Of a stretch of DNA of 64,000 bases, positions 61,787 to 64,000 are shown in pieces. Location of the stretch: assembly GCA_963763115.1 (NCBI GenBank), contig CAVXNM010000052.1:1-64000 (forward strand). Direction: 5' to 3'. A program made the translations under genes and the position numbers. The notes under the pieces were generated by a model. That model was not told the origin of the DNA. It did no database searches and saw nothing but the letters and a program-made list of their open reading frames with translations. This stretch comes from CAVQCA01 sp963763115. Lineage in GTDB: Bacteria > Pseudomonadota > Gammaproteobacteria > UBA9214. How positions within the stretch are numbered: position 1 is the first letter of the stretch; every line of letters begins with the position of its first letter.

Positions 61787-61984
61787 GCATTGGTTGGCGG
61801 CCGCGTGTCGATCAATGAGGTCAGCGGCGTATGCGCGACCTCGTTCAGTAAAACGCTGAGATTGCCTCGTAGCTGCGAGAGGCCCCGTGCCGGGCACGCC
61901 CTTTCCTGACACGCTGTGAATACCTTCCTGACAAGTCCTGTCACGGCACCGGCACGCTGTAGGAAGGGGTCATCGTGCGAGCCT

Positions 61985-62110
61985 GGGGTGCAAACCGAAC
62001 GCAAGCTTCTGTCCTGCCTGCGCTATATCGAGCTCAATCCGGTGCGCGCGGCGATAGTGCGCCGGCCCGGGGAATATCATTGGTCGAGTTACGCGGTCAA
62101 GCTTGGAGCG
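61985..62110 (+). pseudogene. REP-associated tyrosine transposase (RAYT) fragment
   Basis: The frame reads TERKLLSCLRYIELNPVRAA then IVRRPGEYHWSSYAVKLG, the conserved C-terminal core of Y1-type RAYT transposases. The catalytic HUH and Tyr parts are missing and the frame fuses to unrelated sequence. Such genes are associated with palindromic REP sequences. The flank 61787-61984 shows no gene. Confidence 0.65.
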
Positions 62111-62117
62111 ACCGCTG

Positions 62118-63110
62118 TTAGCTTACGCCTCCGACCCCTTTTTGCCAGAACGCGTTCCATGCCAGCAGCGCAGTATAGGCAAGATAACTGGCGAGCAGCG
62201 CGGCACCGCCGAGACGATTGATCCGGCCCTGGCCGCGGAACCCGTAACTGATGATGAACAGGAAGACGGTCAGCAGGCCCATGACCGGAATGTCGCGGGA
62301 GAAAACCTCCGGGGCGACGTCCATGGGGCGTATCGCACCGGCGATCCCCACGACCGCCAGGGAGTTGAACAGGTTGGAGCCGATCACGTTGCCCACTGCG
62401 ATGTCGTCCTCGCCCTTGCGGATGGCCGTGACCGAGGAGGTCAATTCGGGCAGCGAGGTGCCCAGCGCCACGATGGTCAGACCGATGATCAGGTCGCTCA
62501 CGCCGAGACCCCGGGCGAGTTCCACCGCTCCCCAGAGGAGGATTCGGGAGCTGACGATCAGCAAGACCAGTCCGAGCGCCACCCAAAACAACGCCCGGGC
62601 CAAGGTCATGGCATGCACGGCAAGTGCCTGCTCCATTTCGCCGCCCAGCGCATCGGTGCGTTGCCGCAGTCCCTGGTAGACGGACCAGGTCATCAATCCG
62701 CCAAACACACTCAACAGGATCCAGGCATCGGCGCGGGAGAGTTCACCATCCCGGAGCTGGAAGCCGGCCAGGGCGGTGACGGCGATGAGCATCGGCAATT
62801 CCTTGCGCAGCACCTGGGAATGTACGGCGATGGGCCCGATCAGCGCCGTCACGCCCAGAATCAGGGCGATATTGGTGATATTCGAGCCGTAGGCATTGCC
62901 GATTGCAACGCCGGGAGTGTTCTGTAGGGCGGCCTGGGCCGAAACCAGCATCTCCGGAGCCGAGGTTCCGAAACCGACGATCACCATGCCGATCAGCAGC
63001 GGCGGCATGCCGAAATGGCGCGCCGTGGCGGCCGAGCCTTCCACGAACCGGCCGGCGCTCCACACCAGCAGTATCAGGCCGCCGACGATCGCGGCCAGTG
63101 CAGTCATCAT
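62118..63110 (-). CDS. yrbG: Ca2+/Na+ (cation/H+) antiporter of the CaCA family
   Basis: 330 residues from the ATG at 63110 (next ATG three bases on). Ten hydrophobic segments are arranged in two halves with the alpha repeats GFGTSAPEMLVSAQAAL and ALGTSLPELTSSVTAIR. This is the CaCA pattern of YrbG-like inner-membrane exchangers. A symbol is given by family resemblance only. It is tail to tail with the RAYT relic. Confidence 0.82.
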   Translation of the reverse strand: MMTALAAIVGGLILLVWSAGRFVEGSAATARHFGMPPLLIGMVIVGFGTSAPEMLVSAQAALQNTPGVAIGNAYGSNITNIALILGVTALIGPIAVHSQVLRKELPMLIAVTALAGFQLRDGELSRADAWILLSVFGGLMTWSVYQGLRQRTDALGGEMEQALAVHAMTLARALFWVALGLVLLIVSSRILLWGAVELARGLGVSDLIIGLTIVALGTSLPELTSSVTAIRKGEDDIAVGNVIGSNLFNSLAVVGIAGAIRPMDVAPEVFSRDIPVMGLLTVFLFIISYGFRGQGRINRLGGAALLASYLAYTALLAWNAFWQKGVGGVS

Positions 63111-63336
63111 GCAATATCCCCCAGTCATGGGCTGTCAGGCGACCGCCTGAACACCGCGTCCATGCATCTGAACGACAAGCTTTCTATGCTACCTTTATTC
63201 GAGTTGTAATTGTTCGATGATACCGGCGGCATCCAGACCGGGGTCGCCGGTCGCGGACTTCACAAAACAGGTGCCGCATTCTATGCTTTCGCCCGCATGA
63301 TCCTTCCCATACCACGACCAATGATCAGGAGGTCAG

Positions 63337-63693
63337 ATGAGCAGGGGACTGAAGCGCTTGCGGGGTGTCATCGCGATGGCGACCATGTTGTGCGTGCTGC
63401 CGCCGCTGGCGGGCGCGGCGATGGTGTCGACCGATCAGGCCATCGGTCAGGGCGTAGTGGAACAGGAACGTGCCCGGGTTCAGGCTTTTCTCGATCGCGC
63501 GGACGCGCGTGAACAGCTGAAGGCCATGGGCGTCGACAGCCTCGCGGCGAAAAACCGGGTGGCGGGGCTCACCGATCAGGAAGTCCACGCGCTGGCGCAG
63601 AAGCTCAAGTCGCTCCCCGCAGGCGGGGAGCTGAACAACAGGCAGGTCATCGCCATCGTACTGATCGTGCTCCTCGTGGTGTTGCTGATCTGA
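63337..63693 (+). CDS. PA2779-family small membrane protein
   Basis: 118 residues. A signal-type N-terminus (about 9-28, ending GAAM) is followed by a charged helical region (QERARVQAFLDRADAREQLK, GVDSLAAKNRVAGLTDQEVH) and a C-terminal hydrophobic anchor (NRQVIAIVLIVLLVVLLI). This is the PA2779 family of unknown function. A GGAGG site precedes the ATG. The companion PA2778-type gene expected next is not seen before the window ends. Confidence 0.78.
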   Translation: MSRGLKRLRGVIAMATMLCVLPPLAGAAMVSTDQAIGQGVVEQERARVQAFLDRADAREQLKAMGVDSLAAKNRVAGLTDQEVHALAQKLKSLPAGGELNNRQVIAIVLIVLLVVLLI

Positions 63694-64000
63694 TTGCCCG
63701 TGAAGGCCGGCGAGCTTAGCCGCATGGCGAGAGGATCGGCTGAATGGATCGCTGAACAATTCATCTCCGCATTGCCTTGTTCGTCTACAGTGAGCAGGGG
63801 ACAAACACCCGGTCGAGCTTGGCCGGGTACCACGAGGAACTGATATAAAACGCTGTGCTGCGTCGGTCGTCACGGGCAATGGTGGTCGTGAGTACGTCTC
63901 ACAATCCGTGTAACGCGGCTTCCAGGAAGTTCTCACATCATCCATTTCCGGCCTCCATGGCGATTATCGAAGCAGCACACAACGAAGGCTGCATTTCAGC
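63694..64000. other. End of window without recognised gene
   Basis: About 307 bases to the end. No ORF with a family motif is visible on either strand. The long minus-strand frame through 63325-63945 is the shadow of the PA2779-like gene. A gene beginning just beyond the window cannot be excluded. Confidence 0.4.

Noticed and set aside
1..64000. tRNA, rRNA genes or a CRISPR array
   Set aside because: No cloverleaf-like or rRNA sequence and no regularly spaced direct repeats were noticed on reading both strands; a dedicated scan (tRNAscan-SE, CRISPR finder) was not possible.

Overview
The window looks like a chromosomal segment of a GC-rich gammaproteobacterium. The block mucD/degP - glutaredoxin-like - lepA - lepB - DUF4845 - rnc - era - recO - pdxJ is a gammaproteobacterial gene order. 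The EpmA/EpmB/EF-P set, the neighbourhood of cysM with rlmD, and the ilvBHC - psd-like - pssA - leuA block point the same way. A free-living, possibly Chromatiales-like bacterium is my inference; no rRNA or other taxonomic marker is present.

Layout. 1-7.2 kb: protease end, translation, RNA-processing and GTPase genes, recO and pdxJ. 7.2-13.9 kb: a stand-alone Hpt protein, cysM, a YdbH/AsmA-like envelope protein, a DUF1318 lipoprotein, a DnaQ/PolB-like exonuclease and rlmD. 13.9-19.0 kb: an accessory insert flanked by broken insertion sequences (IS5-like, ISL3-like, IS110-like and an IS200/605-type hairpin). It carries a very large exported protein (sugar-dehydrogenase-like propeller, two c-type haem motifs, discoidin domain, Ig-like repeat, SGNH hydrolase) now split by a frameshift. 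19.0-22.6 kb (minus strand): lytic transglycosylase, proS and small envelope or tautomerase proteins. 22.9-32.5 kb: branched-chain amino acid and phospholipid genes, a probable Leu-rich leader with a good promoter, leuA, uracil-DNA glycosylase, rimI and prfC. 32.5-41.3 kb: ycgN, an MFS transporter, a frameshifted TPR lipoprotein beside an adenylate/guanylate cyclase, DUF1015, GNAT and PilZ proteins. 41.4-46.5 kb: epmB/efp/epmA, trmJ, cysE and an iscR without isc genes. 46.5-50.7 kb (minus strand): an LsrG-like protein, Fe-ADH and methyltransferase in a translationally coupled set, then feoAB under a Fur-like box. 50.8-58.1 kb: an AT-rich gap, a dead trkH, and an N-type F-ATPase operon (atpD-C-Q-B-E-F-A-G). 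58.3-63.7 kb: pqiA-pqiA-pqiB-pqiC, a RAYT fragment, a CaCA exchanger and a PA2779-like small membrane protein.

Most notable points. (1) A phosphatidylserine decarboxylase homologue beside pssA has lost both the catalytic His and the self-cleaving Ser. (2) The accessory F-ATPase has lost the Na+-ligand position of its c-ring and the P-loop Lys of its alpha subunit, shows no atpR, and has reading-frame breaks in atpD and atpC. (3) The propeller/haem/SGNH protein lies in an IS-bounded insert behind twin palindromic operator-like sites. (4) Most of the reading-frame breaks (TPR lipoprotein, atpD, atpC) read as single-base insertions, so assembly error has to be weighed against real gene decay.
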